Shown: piece after piece, positions 33,229 through 43,043 of the stretch
Numbering within the stretch: the first letter of the stretch is position 1
How the letters are laid out: each line of letters opens with the position of its first letter
Assembly: GCA_015501075.1 (NCBI GenBank)
Contig: JADNYJ010000250.1
Span: 1 to 50,813, forward strand
Source of the DNA: Gymnopilus junonius
Lineage: Eukaryota; Basidiomycota; Agaricomycetes; Agaricales; Galerinaceae
Direction of reading: 5' to 3'
Length of the DNA: 50,813 bases
Notes under the pieces: generated by a model
Told to the model about the DNA's origin: nothing
Seen by the model: the letters and a program-made list of their open reading frames with translations, nothing else
Databases searched by the model: none
Position numbers and translations under genes: made by a program

Positions 33229-35960
33229 CTACCTTCTTCGATCCTGATGAGTACGTTGCTTTTGCCGCCCAATAACAGGAGCAGGAGGTTGGACTGCTAC
33301 TTTTGGGATAAGTTGGCCATCATTATCCAAAAACTCCTGCAAATCAAGAAAAGTGTAGTCTGCTTTTGCGACTCCCCAGACAACTGCAGTATCATTCCGA
33401 TTTCCACTTTCATCGGATAACCAATCAACCAAATCAGGATAATGTTGGCTAACTTGGTTGAACCTCTCGCTATAGTTGTTATGCCATGCTGATTTGCCAA
33501 TAAAGATTTCGATGATGTGCTCTTCGCAGTAAGAAGGAATATCAATAGGCCAACTTCCGGCCTGGTTGATTGCAGAAGCCTTCTTGATAGCTTTCTGGAC
33601 TTCATTGTATCGACCCCAGTAAAATCGCATCCCTTTCTTTGATCGATCCATGAAATAACTATTGACTGCAAGCTCATCTGCTAAGCGTTCACGGTATTGT
33701 GGAGTGGGAATTCCAGAAGCAGTAAGCCATGGGCCAATAGAACCAGAAGATTCATTTGCGGTAATATTGTTGCAAAGAGGTGACTCAGAGCGTAAACTGC
33801 CAGCAATAGAACCTCGATGAGACGATCCTGAAACTGAACCAAAGCGCAATAGCACCTGTTAAAGGCCCACCAGTAGGGTCAAATGTTGACTAAACTTTTA
33901 TATAAGTTCTAACTCAATTGCACATATTGAAAACATACCGCAAGAAGGTGCATGACCATTTTATTGTCTTTTGATGACCATTCAATAAAATCTGCATCTT
34001 CTGGTGCCCGCGCTTGAATAGCTTCCCATTTTCCATAAGCCAGCCAATCATCACCATCATAATAGAAAATATGAACAGAGGGTCCTGGAAATTGTTTCAG
34101 ATAAATAAATATTTTCTCTGAAACAAAAATGGGCCTTACGTTGAATTGGAGGATAATTTTTCCCACCAACAGCTACAGCATCTTGGATGGTGATAACCTT
34201 ACTAATATCACTGACTGGCATGACGAAAGAAGGCTTAACGCCTGTACCGATTTCTATCTCGGCTGGGTTCTTGTCGGAGAGGTAGACATAAATTTTGCCT
34301 TTAACAGGCGGCAAACGTGCTGGAACATGGATCTCATTCCAAATAGTAGGGGCATCAGCAATATTAATGGCACCGCCAATAGCTTTACCCCGGAGTGTAC
34401 CACCAGTCGAGTGGGATGACCCTTGTGCAGCAATTGGCTTGGCAGGACTACGCATTTTCGGAATGGTTTCAGATCTCGGTGGACTAGACAACTGGGAGGC
34501 CGTGGGTCGTCGGATGGCATGGCGTCATTCCGCGGCGCCATCCACGTCGTCCGCGTCGCCAATTTGAGGCCTGGGGCTTGTCGGTTGCGCTGTCGTTGTG
34601 CCGCGTCGTCATCCGCAATGTCCGCGCTTCCGTACTGGGGCGCCGGGGCTCGCCGCTTTGGCTGGCGTCGTCCCGCGTGTCCGCGCTATCAGCCTCATTC
34701 GCGTTGGCGATAACGTTGGGCTGGTGTCATCCCGCGGCCCCATTTCGCCGAACTGGGGGAGCGGGGCTCATTGGTTGGGTGGGCATCGACCGGCGGCGCC
34801 ATCGTCTTCATCGCCACCTGGTTGCGCAGTGACGGGGTGCCCCCCTGCGGGTCGTCGTTGTGCCTGCGTGGGGCCTCGTCGTCGGCGGACTGGGGTCGTC
34901 AGCTGACCTGGCGCCTTCCCGTGGCGGGGTCGTCTCCGCTTGGCTGTGCGGTGACGTGGCACCGCCTGCATGGCCGGTGGGGCCGGTGGGGGCATCATTG
35001 TCGCCTCCTGCCTGTGGGGTGACGTGGCATCGTCCCGGGCGGCGGTCGACGTCATGGGCATGCTCGCTCTGCGCCTCTTCGTTGTCGCGTGTCGATCGGG
35101 CGCGTGGCGCCTTCCCGCAGCCCTGTCCTCGTCGCCATCTCCACTTGGGCTGCGCATGCTCATCGTCGTTGTCGCTGGCATCTTCATCCTCACTGTCGTC
35201 GTCTTCTTCTCGGCGTCGGCGGCCGGACGAGGTGGCGGGCATGGCAGCGGGCTGGGCATTGCTGGTCCGTCCACTGTGACGGGGTGGGGGGGCGACGTCG
35301 ATGCCGCTGGCATCGAGAACGCGCTCGGTGCTGTAAATAGACGATTTAGAATAGAAAAAATGAGAAAAAGAAAAAAAAACCGCACGGGGCGGTGGGACGT
35401 ACTACGTTTGGTCGTCCTCGCTGGGATCGACGGCGGCGGCATCCTCCCGAATCCTCTGGGCACCCGTTTTCCTAATCGAGACGTGTTAGCGAGGGCGGGG
35501 CATTGACGAATGCGACGCACCTTTTTTTCCCGCCTTTTGGGCCCGCACCTCCCTTTGCGCCTCTTTGGCCTCCTTTCACACCACCTTTCCCTACCCCGGC
35601 GTCTTTGCCCCTTTCCCGCCTCGTTTATCCTTCGCGCGGTCCTCCACATCATCGTACTGGCCATACGAGTCGTCGTTGCCATCGTTAGCATCGTCGTCAT
35701 CGTTGTCGCCACGTGTCTGCGGGTCCGTTTGCTGGGGGGCACTGGGTTGGATTCCTGGGTTTCGGTGGGTTGCGGTGGTGAGGGGAGTAGGGGGGGGGCG
35801 GTCCAGCAGAGCGGGTGGTATGCATGGCGGCAGACGATGGCGGCGAGGTGGGTGGTGGTGGAAGAGAGGAAGGGAGGTGACGTGGCAGCGCGGCTGGAAA
35901 CGAACGCGAGCCGAGAATGCCGAGACCGTTTCCCAGGTCAACGTCACGTGGGTATATAGA
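33229..35960 (-). CDS. KDZ element ORF1, copy B, conserved protein of unknown function
   Basis: The N-terminal part is low-complexity: an acidic Asp-rich run, a Lys/Gly tract, EDAAAVDPS and TERVLDASGIDVAPPP, then a long Arg/Pro/Thr-rich region. The conserved part has TGGTLRGKAIGGAINIADAP, KIYVYLSDKNPAEIEIG and ISKVITIQDAVAVGG. Later come IFYYDGDDWLAYGKW, GSWPIDIPSYCEEHIIEIF, IGKSAWHNNY and a basic tail ending QDRRR. Introns: 35472-35520, 35331-35405, 34085-34139 and 33856-33938. Both the exon layout and the motifs match copy A at roughly half identity by eye. The exact start and one upstream splice site are uncertain. No known domain was recognised. Confidence 0.65.
34480..35960. other. CpG-rich, GC-rich island in KDZ copy B
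   Basis: The disordered 5' exons of ORF1 are strikingly GC-rich with CG in nearly every 10-base block, whereas the surrounding gypsy DNA has almost none. Long open frames on both strands here are a by-product of composition and most are not genes. Confidence 0.85.
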
Positions 35961-35984
35961 GAATAAAAATTATGGCACTTACCA

Positions 35985-36070
35985 TGGTGCTGTGGTGCAG
36001 TGGTTTTGAGCACCACAATAGACTCCATGAAGTCATAGGTTCAATTACCCTTTTTGCCACTTTTTTTTTC
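35985..36070 (+). ncRNA. tRNA-like Pol III promoter (A and B boxes), antisense in KDZ copy B
   Basis: TGGTGCAGTGG (35993-36003) fits the A-box consensus exactly. After 34 nt, GGTTCAATTAC (36038-36048) is a near-perfect B box, and TTTTTTTTT (36061-36069) is a Pol III-type terminator. The orientation is opposite to the element's genes, as in copy A (3111-3200). Loop sequences differ between copies while the boxes are kept, which suggests selection on the promoter. Confidence 0.65.
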
Positions 36071-36184
36071 CCTCTAATAAAATATAATAAAATAAGATAA
36101 AATACTAATAAATTAAATAAAGTGTATTTCACTTGGATTCCACCTGAATTATGCATTAATACAATAAAATACTATTGATTCAAT

Positions 36185-36475
36185 GCAATTCAGTGTTTTT
36201 CCACATAAACTCCACATGGAGTCCATCTGGACCAGACTCCAGGTGGAGTCCACATGGAGTTGAACTAAAATTTAATAAATCAGTATAATGTTACCACTCC
36301 ATGGTGGACTCCATGTGGACTATGGTCCTCCATTTGGAGTCCATCTGGACTCCACATGGAGTTTGAACATGGTTTGGCTGGTGCACTCAGCCAACTGAAA
36401 TGTGGAGGGACTCCATGTGGACTCCACCTCCAGGGTGGACTCCACACAGAAAACCTGGGTGAAGGTAAAGACCTC
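36185..36475. repeat. Subterminal GGAGTCC array and right terminus of copy B
   Basis: About fifteen GGACTCC/GGAGTCC motifs occur in both orientations (for example ACTCCACATGGAGTCCA near 36208). The terminus is the inverted-repeat end ACCTGGGTGAAGGTAAAG. Confidence 0.85.
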
Positions 36476-37786
36476 GCTTACAAAGGCAGTAATTATCATG
36501 CCTTACTTGAAAAGGATTTCTTGGCATCTTCATTCCATTTGAAGCTTTGGTCTTTTTTCAATAGCTTGTTGAGTGTGCAAGTTATTTCTGAATACTTTTT
36601 GATAAAGCACCTGTAAAAATTTCTAAATCCTAAAAAGGATCAGACTTGTTTCACATTCTTTAGTTCTGGCCAATCAGCTATTCCACTGAATTTTGAGGGG
36701 TCCATGGAAATCATTCCAAGATAATCAATTTTGGTCTGAGCAAATGCACATTTCTCTGGTTTTAGGTATAGATTATTGTCTTGAAGTATTTGAAGTACTT
36801 CTTTCATTATCTGTTTTAGTTTCTTCTTATCTTTGTGGAAGATGAGGATATTGTCCATATAGATGATGACAAAGCCTTTATGTATATATGATGTCCTTGA
36901 ACCTGGAGTCCATCATAGACTGGAAGGTTGCTGGAGAGTTGCACATGCTGAAGAACATATCCATTGGTTCAAATAATCCTTTGTTCATTTTGAACACTGC
37001 TTTCCATTAATCACCATTCTTGATCCTTATGTTGTTATATCCCCATCAGATGTCAAGCTTAGTAAAGTACTTGGCTCCTTTGAGTTTATCCATAAGTTTG
37101 GGGATCAGAGGAAGGGGATAGGCATTCTTGATGGTCCATTCATTCAGATACCAGTAGTCTTGACAGGGTTGGAGTTTTCCATCTTTCTTTGATATAAAAA
37201 AGAAAGGGGAAGCAATGGGGATTTTGATAGTCAAATGTAACCTTTTTTCAGGGTTTTTTCCAAAAACTTGCTTAGTTCAGTATCTTCAGAGGGTGTTAGG
37301 GGATACATCTTAAAGACTTTTGGTTGAAAACCTTCCTTGAGTTTGATCTTATGGTCCCAAGATTGAGACTCAGGGAATCAGTTGGTGGTGTCCTTATTGA
37401 AGATGTCCAAGTATTTGTGGTATTCCAGAGGGATCATTTCCTTGAGCAGTTTTTCCTCTTTCTTTGCATCATGTTTCTGAGCAAAGATTTGGGAGGAGGT
37501 CAGTTTCACATTGATCCATATTTTGTTGTCATCCTCAGGGATGTTCCAAATTTCTTTGGTTTCCAGAAGGGGTTTGTTTCCTAAAAAGGAAATGATTAAG
37601 TCCAAAGAGTTGTCCAGTTAATTGATTTGTTGGATTTCCTCATCAGGTACTTCTTCTATTTAGAAAGAAGTATTAATCTCCCTGTTGAGTTTGACCTGTC
37701 TGTTTTTCTAGTTGATGTCCAGGTTGTTTTCTTCAAACCAGGGAAAACCAAGGATTATTCTTGGTTTTCCCAAGCCAGTGACCAGT
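36476..37786 (-). pseudogene. Gypsy G1 protease end and reverse transcriptase
   Basis: 36476-36509 is the integrase tip of the flipped segment. From 37786 downward the minus strand reads LLVTGLGKPRIILGFPWF, INWKNRQVKLNREINTSF, IPLEYHKYLDIFNK, then RT. RT motifs: [48 protein letters not shown] (first catalytic Asp), the region around MDNILIFHKDKKK (normally YxDD; here FxMDN, altered), and LKPEKCAFAQTKIDYLGMI. It ends at NEDAKKSF at the inversion junction. Frameshifts and stops throughout make it non-functional. Confidence 0.88.
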
Positions 37787-38597
37787 ACTGTACATAATCA
37801 GGAACCTAGTCACTTAAGGGTTTTTGTTCGATTATGCATGATGTAGACCAGATATGGCCTCTGAACTTTCTCTGGAGATGTTATAGTAGGGCTCTTCATG
37901 ATTCCGGGTGAGTCATAGGTTAGTGCAGGTAAACCCTGCCATCAAAACCCATCAAAACCTGACCTGCGGGTCCGGGTCACCCATGAGAAATGGGTGCCTG
38001 CGGTGCAGGTCTGGAATTTTCGAGGGAGGCAAGTACCTGCAGGTACATGTGACAATTGGTATTTTGCCTCTATGCGTGAATTCTGACAAGTTCTCCACAT
38101 GGAAGCGACCCCTGAGCTTACATAACTGCTGAGCCCCAGCCCCTCAGTTCGGAGCGGTCACCACATGCCATGATCTGTGAGGTCGATGATATCTGTGCTC
38201 AGCTGTTGGTACCATCATATTTCATGTACCTCCTTGCATTCTGAGCAGTGTAAACACAACAAAATTAGAATACAATTCCCTTTGTAAAATACTTCTCCCG
38301 GCCACTGAGAAATGTCAAACACTTCACAGAATTCAGCCAGTCTGCTTGAGTCAGGGCTTTGATTTGGCTGGTGCAACCCTGATCCTAGCATTGTGTAATG
38401 AATTCTCTACCTATGATCGAGATTTTTGGTTTGTTCGAGAGCTAATGAGTATCAGAATCAATTCATTACAGTTATGGAGCTTAGGTAAATGTCCGATGAT
38501 GCAAAATTTGGTGCAACACCGCAGGCGTGGCGCACGCGCGGCTTGGGCAAATCATGTGACTATTTTCCGTGATCACGCATTTCATTTTAACTTATCT

Positions 38598-39104
38598 TTA
38601 CTCTTCATACCACCTTCCTCGCGCCCATTCCCTCTCGCCTTTCGTGTAGGCGATGTCTTTATTCTGAGACTCAATACATACCATTGAATCCATGCATCGA
38701 GGCTTCAAGCAGAGGCAAGCTGAAATTGGCGACTCTGGCAATGTCCGAAGCCAGATCGATCTGTAAGCATTCCCTTGCCTCTTCCATCCACACTCCCATC
38801 TCCCTCTCTGCAGGCTGCAAACGGCATCGCCCCTCCCTCGAATGAGGATGCGAGCTGCATCCACAAGATGCTGCACGTCCTTCAACTTCTGCACGAATCT
38901 CGAATTGCAAGGAAGACTCCAAGCATACACGAGGTCATTCTGGAGGTCACTATCAAGCAAGGAGTAGATGTCTTTCGGGAGGGAGATGCATTTAGCATTG
39001 TCAAAGGTGGCATTGTCCTGAGAGTCCATGAAGTTGTGGGTGGTAGTACTGACCCGATAAATGAAAATAATGTCATTTTTTATACCATATCCTTCTTGGC
39101 CCAT
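38598..39104 (-). CDS. Uncharacterised antisense ORF in the hAT
   Basis: A 168-codon frame opposite to the transposase, upstream of its promoter, contains LPKDIYSLLDSDLQNDLVYA, RFVQKLKDVQHLVDAARI and LIRGRGDAVCSLQRG, which read like protein. An overlapping plus-strand frame (38775-39167) is also open. The product was not recognised. It may be a second hAT gene, a captured fragment or chance. Confidence 0.35.
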   Translation of the reverse strand: MGQEGYGIKNDIIFIYRVSTTTHNFMDSQDNATFDNAKCISLPKDIYSLLDSDLQNDLVYAWSLPCNSRFVQKLKDVQHLVDAARILIRGRGDAVCSLQRGRWECGWKRQGNAYRSIWLRTLPESPISACLCLKPRCMDSMVCIESQNKDIAYTKGEREWARGRWYEE

Positions 39105-39149
39105 CCCATCTTCCCCTTCATTGGGCCAGCCATTAATGATAAGCCATTG

Positions 39150-39225
39150 TTCTTTTTGACTATATAACTAAGTGCCGGCGATGCTAACTTAGCCACTCAG
39201 ATTTCTCTCATACCTCCCATCCAAC
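39150..39225 (+). promoter_or_regulatory. TATA-box promoter of the hAT transposase
   Basis: GACTATATAACTAAG at ~39158 lies about 65 bp before ATG 39226, a normal basidiomycete promoter distance. Confidence 0.5.
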
Positions 39226-42200
39226 ATGGCTGCCGTGGTGGCAACAAATGACAATGCAACGACAACTCTGATTCTGATCCAGAACCTTCCAAACCCTCAA
39301 GACCACTCACCTTCGATGAGAAGTATGGGACCGACAAGAACAGCAATGAGGAGGTCCTTGGTATGTCCAGCTCATACCCACATTTCTCAACCCTTGTGTT
39401 CAACTCTCATCTTCGAATTCCATTTAGCGAACAGAAAAAACTGTGGACTCAGATGTATACTCCCACTTTCAGAACCCAAAGATCGAAGTCACAGATGGGA
39501 AAGTAAAGTACCGATTCTTTTGCAAGAAGTGAGTTGCTGTTATGACATTGATGACAGAACCTAATCTGATAAGATAAGGTCTGGCGTAGTAGTCATAGAG
39601 GTCATTCGATGAAGTCCACTTAGGTATTGTCTTCGACAGAAGAATGCCTTAGTGGTTCAAGTTCGTCTTGGTTGTTACAAGAGATAATATTCTCAAGAAC
39701 AAGCTAAGGAATACATGTAGACTAGCTACGGTTATATACTATTTGGTTTGATAATAATATAATGAAACGAAGATAAAACAAGGGGAATCGGAACGGGGTG
39801 ATCATCATCAGGGCAGTACAAGGGATGATGATCAAGAGGAAAGATTGTCCACATACATGTAAGAAAGTAAATGATCATCTTGCGAGCAAAGATGATCATG
39901 AGAAACTATAAATAGTAAATTGTTCGATAAATGATAAGAAAAGAAAATGGGGGCCACAATAAGATAAATGAAATGAGGAGTCATAACAGTTGCAGCCTTC
40001 CTCCTTTCTGTTACTCTGTATTTCTCTTACCTGACATCATAGAAACCCATCCCAGTCATGTGTTCATGCTCGGACCAACAATGGGATGGCGAACCTCAAA
40101 CGACATGTCGAGTCCTGCGAAGGAAAGAAAGCACCCGATGACCAGTCCATCACGAAGTTTGCACATGGATCGACTTACAGCTCAGGAGCTTTCCGCTTTC
40201 TTATCACTTGCTGGGTTACCGAATGTCATCGCCCATTCAAGATCGTTGAAGATCCGCCTCTTCAAGAAATGTTCAAGATGTTGTATGCCAGTGTTGACAT
40301 CCCTTCTGATTCCACTGTTTCTCAGATGTCCGTGAGGCACATGGGATATCAAAGAAACAGGTCGCGAAGGTCCTCCAGGTCAGACTTCGCTTGCTTCTTT
40401 CTTGTTTTCAATTACTGACCTTGTTATCTCAGAGCCACATTGGACGAATTCACATCGGGTTTGATGGATGGACATCCCCAAATGTCATCTCATTTCTCGG
40501 CGTCGTTGTACATTACGCTCATGAGGGGAAGCTTCGCTCATTCACCTTGGACTACATAATGTTGTTTCTCTCTTTTTCAATCGGTTTGAGCTCCACTAAT
40601 GAACTATTTTGCTTACCTTAGTCTCAAGAAGAATCATACTGGTGAATATCTTGCTGAGGAATTAGATAAATGCTTGAAGCAATTCAGCATCTCGAAAAAG
40701 GTACAATCTTATCAATATTATGTTGTTTTAATTCCTTTTCTAATTCGGACTTGCAGATCCTTGGTCAGGTGTGCGATAACGCTTTGAACAATGACACCAT
40801 GCTGTCCAGCTTGGAACTGCGGATGCCAGATTCTCCAAGTGGCATTAATACATGCATCCACTGCATCTGCCATATTCTAAACCTCATAGTAAAGGTATGT
40901 TTTCAGTTCTGTTTCAATATTCTTTGTGTCGATGTTTTTTTCAAAGGCTATTCTTTCTCAATTCACCACAAAGAAGAAGGCCTCAAAGAAGCCAGCTGAT
41001 AATGACGACAACAACAACAACAATGACAACGATGATGACGATGATGATGACAAGAACGATGCTCTGGATGAAGATGAGATGGAGGCAGCAGCAGAGGTCG
41101 ACCCCAACAGAGAAGCTCACGATGCTCAAGAAATGAGGAACTAGCCAAAGAAGTTGAGAAGAATTTGGAGGATGTTGACGATCTCGAGCTTTCTGATGAG
41201 GATGTTGCGCTAGGGCGGCGGGCTATGACAAAGGTGCATTTGTTTGTGATCTATTTCACTTTACATGCTAAGAATTTGGTATATCAGTTGACGAAGTTGG
41301 CTAAGCAGATCTTTCATAGCTCATTGCTCAGGGCGGACCTTGAGAAGTGTTGCCAATGTGCCAAGGTCATTCCCAAGCAGATTAAATGTTCAGTTCCAAC
41401 ATGCTGGAACTCGGTTGCTGAAATGTTGAACTCAGCGTTGGACATCTGTGGCAGCCTCGAGAAGTTGGTCGATCTGGAGCAGCACAAACAAAGACAAGAA
41501 GACTGCAATACATCGTTTCAAGCTCACTTCGGACAAATGGAAGCTTCTAACTCAACTTCAACCCCTCCTTTTGGTAATGTGTTACCTTGAATGAGCTTTA
41601 ACTGACCTACTCATCGTTGGTTTTCTAGCATTTCCTCCAAGCCACTTTGCATCTGTCCCAGAAGCGCATCCCACTCCTTCATGAAGTCATTCCATCATCG
41701 ACATTCTCAATGAGAAACTCGAGGAAGCTTTCTATGACTTGACTCTTCTTCCCGCCGTGAGGGTTGGTGCGAAGAAGGGCCTCGCAGTCCTTAATAAGTA
41801 TTATTCAAAGACAGATGATGAATCAATCATGTATCAAATTGCCATGAGTAAGTCATCTACATTTTAATAGCTATGGTTGAAAAAGAAACATTGCTTTGTC
41901 TAGTCCTCAATCCCAAGTACAAACTCATGTACTTCACTGTGAAAAAATGGCCTCAGGAGTGGATCGATGCAGCTTTAACAGTATTGCGCGAGCACTGGAC
42001 AACATATTACAAGCCATCGCTGGAGGCTGCTGCAGAAACTAGCATCTCAAAAGTGGTTTGTTCTCTCTTTTTTCAAGACTTCAACATTTAATAATGATAC
42101 ATCTATCATTAGATGGATGACACTGAGGATGATCTTTTTGTGGAACTCGACAAATTCGGTGCTTCAACAATTGGCAATGAGCTTGAGGAATACTTGAAGA

Positions 42201-42629
42201 TGCCAATGATTGCCAGTGTCAAAGATCCCCTTGCGTGGTGGCATTCAAATGCTGGAGACTCACCTTTAGCGCAGATGGGACTTGACTTCTTGTCAGCCCC
42301 AGGTATGTTTAAAATTTTATCTGTTGTCTCCGATGGTAATTTTTGACTTAGTGTCCTCATGCGATGTTGAACGTTCTTTCTCCCGGGGTGGTCTAAATGT
42401 CTCAAAACTGCGGCACATGCTGTCCGATGATTCCACTTGCTCTTCAACTGTCCTCAACTCCTGGAGCAAGTTTCCAGAACTCATCCCAGCTTCGAAGATC
42501 ATTCAAACCTTCCAGGATAAGGCAAAAAGACTCGGGAAAAAGAAGGCGACTCAGCCGGCGTCATCGGAGGCAGACAATGATGTGATTACTTGTGTAGATG
42601 ACTTAGATATGGATATTATGGTTGATTAA
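39226..42629 (+). CDS. hAT-family transposase (BED finger, RNase H-like, dimerisation domain)
   Basis: Cut-and-paste transposase, multi-exon. The N-terminal part has DSDPEPSKPSRPLTFDEKYG, SDVYSHFQNPKIEV, then a BED-like finger (FFCKK, then NLKRHVESC) across an intron. The catalytic core has HIGFDGWTSPNVISFLGVV (first Asp), VCDNALNND (second Asp), IHCICHILNLIVK and VPTCWNSVAEML. An acidic insertion follows IVK. The C-terminal hAT domain has SCDVERSFSRGGLNVSKLRH (catalytic Glu, dimerisation) and ends at TAA 42627. Likely introns include 39361-39427, 39529-40042 (with an LTR inside) and 40379-40432. The join after 39427 is out of phase and the initiator frame is unclear, so activity is uncertain. 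Confidence 0.8.
39538..39988 (-). mobile_element. Young solo LTR of gypsy G1 family in a hAT intron
   Basis: 451 bp, TGTTATGACA to GAGTCATAACA, with the 5-bp duplication GTTGC (39533-39537, 39989-39993). It lies wholly inside an intron whose donor GTGAGT is at 39529 and acceptor ends at 40042. Without the insertion the intron would be 58 nt. About ten CpGs are retained, against one or two in the copies at 15370 and 22696. Confidence 0.93.
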
Positions 42630-43043
42630 TATATAGATATTACCCACTTGTACTGTAGATACTCCCTTGCTACACAGTTATGCAACTTTCAACATAAAGC
42701 CTGTAGGTACCTACAGGTACTTGCAAGTACTTGTGACCTGCAAGTAAACTTGTGACCTGCAGGTGCAGGTTACCCATGGGAACGAACCTGCGCGAGTCTG
42801 AGTTTGACTTTTGGATTTTAAAAACCTGCAGGTGTGGGTGCGGGTTGAACTGCGGGTTAACTCATGAAGAGCCCTATGTTATAGCATGTAAAATTTAATT
42901 TTGTGAAGTTGTAGATTTTTTGAACATCGTCACGACTCTGCACGAATATTTTTATGAGGCAAACCCAAAACCAGCAAATTCGGGGAACCGAGTCAGGTGT
43001 GGGAGCCACAGCATGCGTGTTCGGCTTAGTACATCCGAGAGCA

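Larger units (their letters stand above)
30307..36475 (-). mobile_element. KDZ-type (CxC5/CxC6) DNA transposon, copy B, complete ends
   Basis: A 6,169-bp insertion flanked by the 8-bp duplication GCTTACAA (30299-30306 and 36476-36483). Removing it restores the gypsy integrase reading frame (VDHGLTKAVIIMPYLK). Termini are imperfect inverted repeats: GTGTACTTTACCTCCACCC on the left and, reversed, GAGGTCTTTACCTTCACCC on the right. Both ends carry GGAGTCC arrays. In minus orientation it encodes ORF1 then ORF2. An opposite-facing tRNA-like promoter lies 472 bp inside the ORF1-side end. High CpG content marks it as young, although ORF2 needs three one-base corrections. Confidence 0.9.
37887..42876 (+). 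mobile_element. hAT transposon nested in the pogo element
   Basis: 4,990 bp with perfect 15-bp inverted repeats TAGGGCTCTTCATGA and the 8-bp duplication TGTTATAG on both sides (37879-37886, 42877-42884). Subterminal ACCTGCAGGT/CCCGGGT-like motifs crowd both ends (37900-38060, 42700-42860). It encodes one multi-exon BED/hAT transposase. CpG is abundant and few stops are seen, so the insertion is recent. Confidence 0.95.

Noticed and set aside
34570..35740. Long open frames on both strands in the GC-rich block (for example the 324-codon minus frame 34768-35742)
   Set aside because: GC-rich, CpG-rich DNA lacks stop trinucleotides by composition. Only the frames supported by copy A's exons and introns were kept.
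2771..36475. CRISPR array reading of the GGAGTCC arrays
   Set aside because: Eukaryotic context, no uniform spacers, mixed orientations, and confinement to transposon ends.
2771..36475. A TET/JBP dioxygenase gene travelling with the KDZ-type elements
   Set aside because: Such genes are known in some KDZ elements, but no HxD...H dioxygenase motif was found in either copy.
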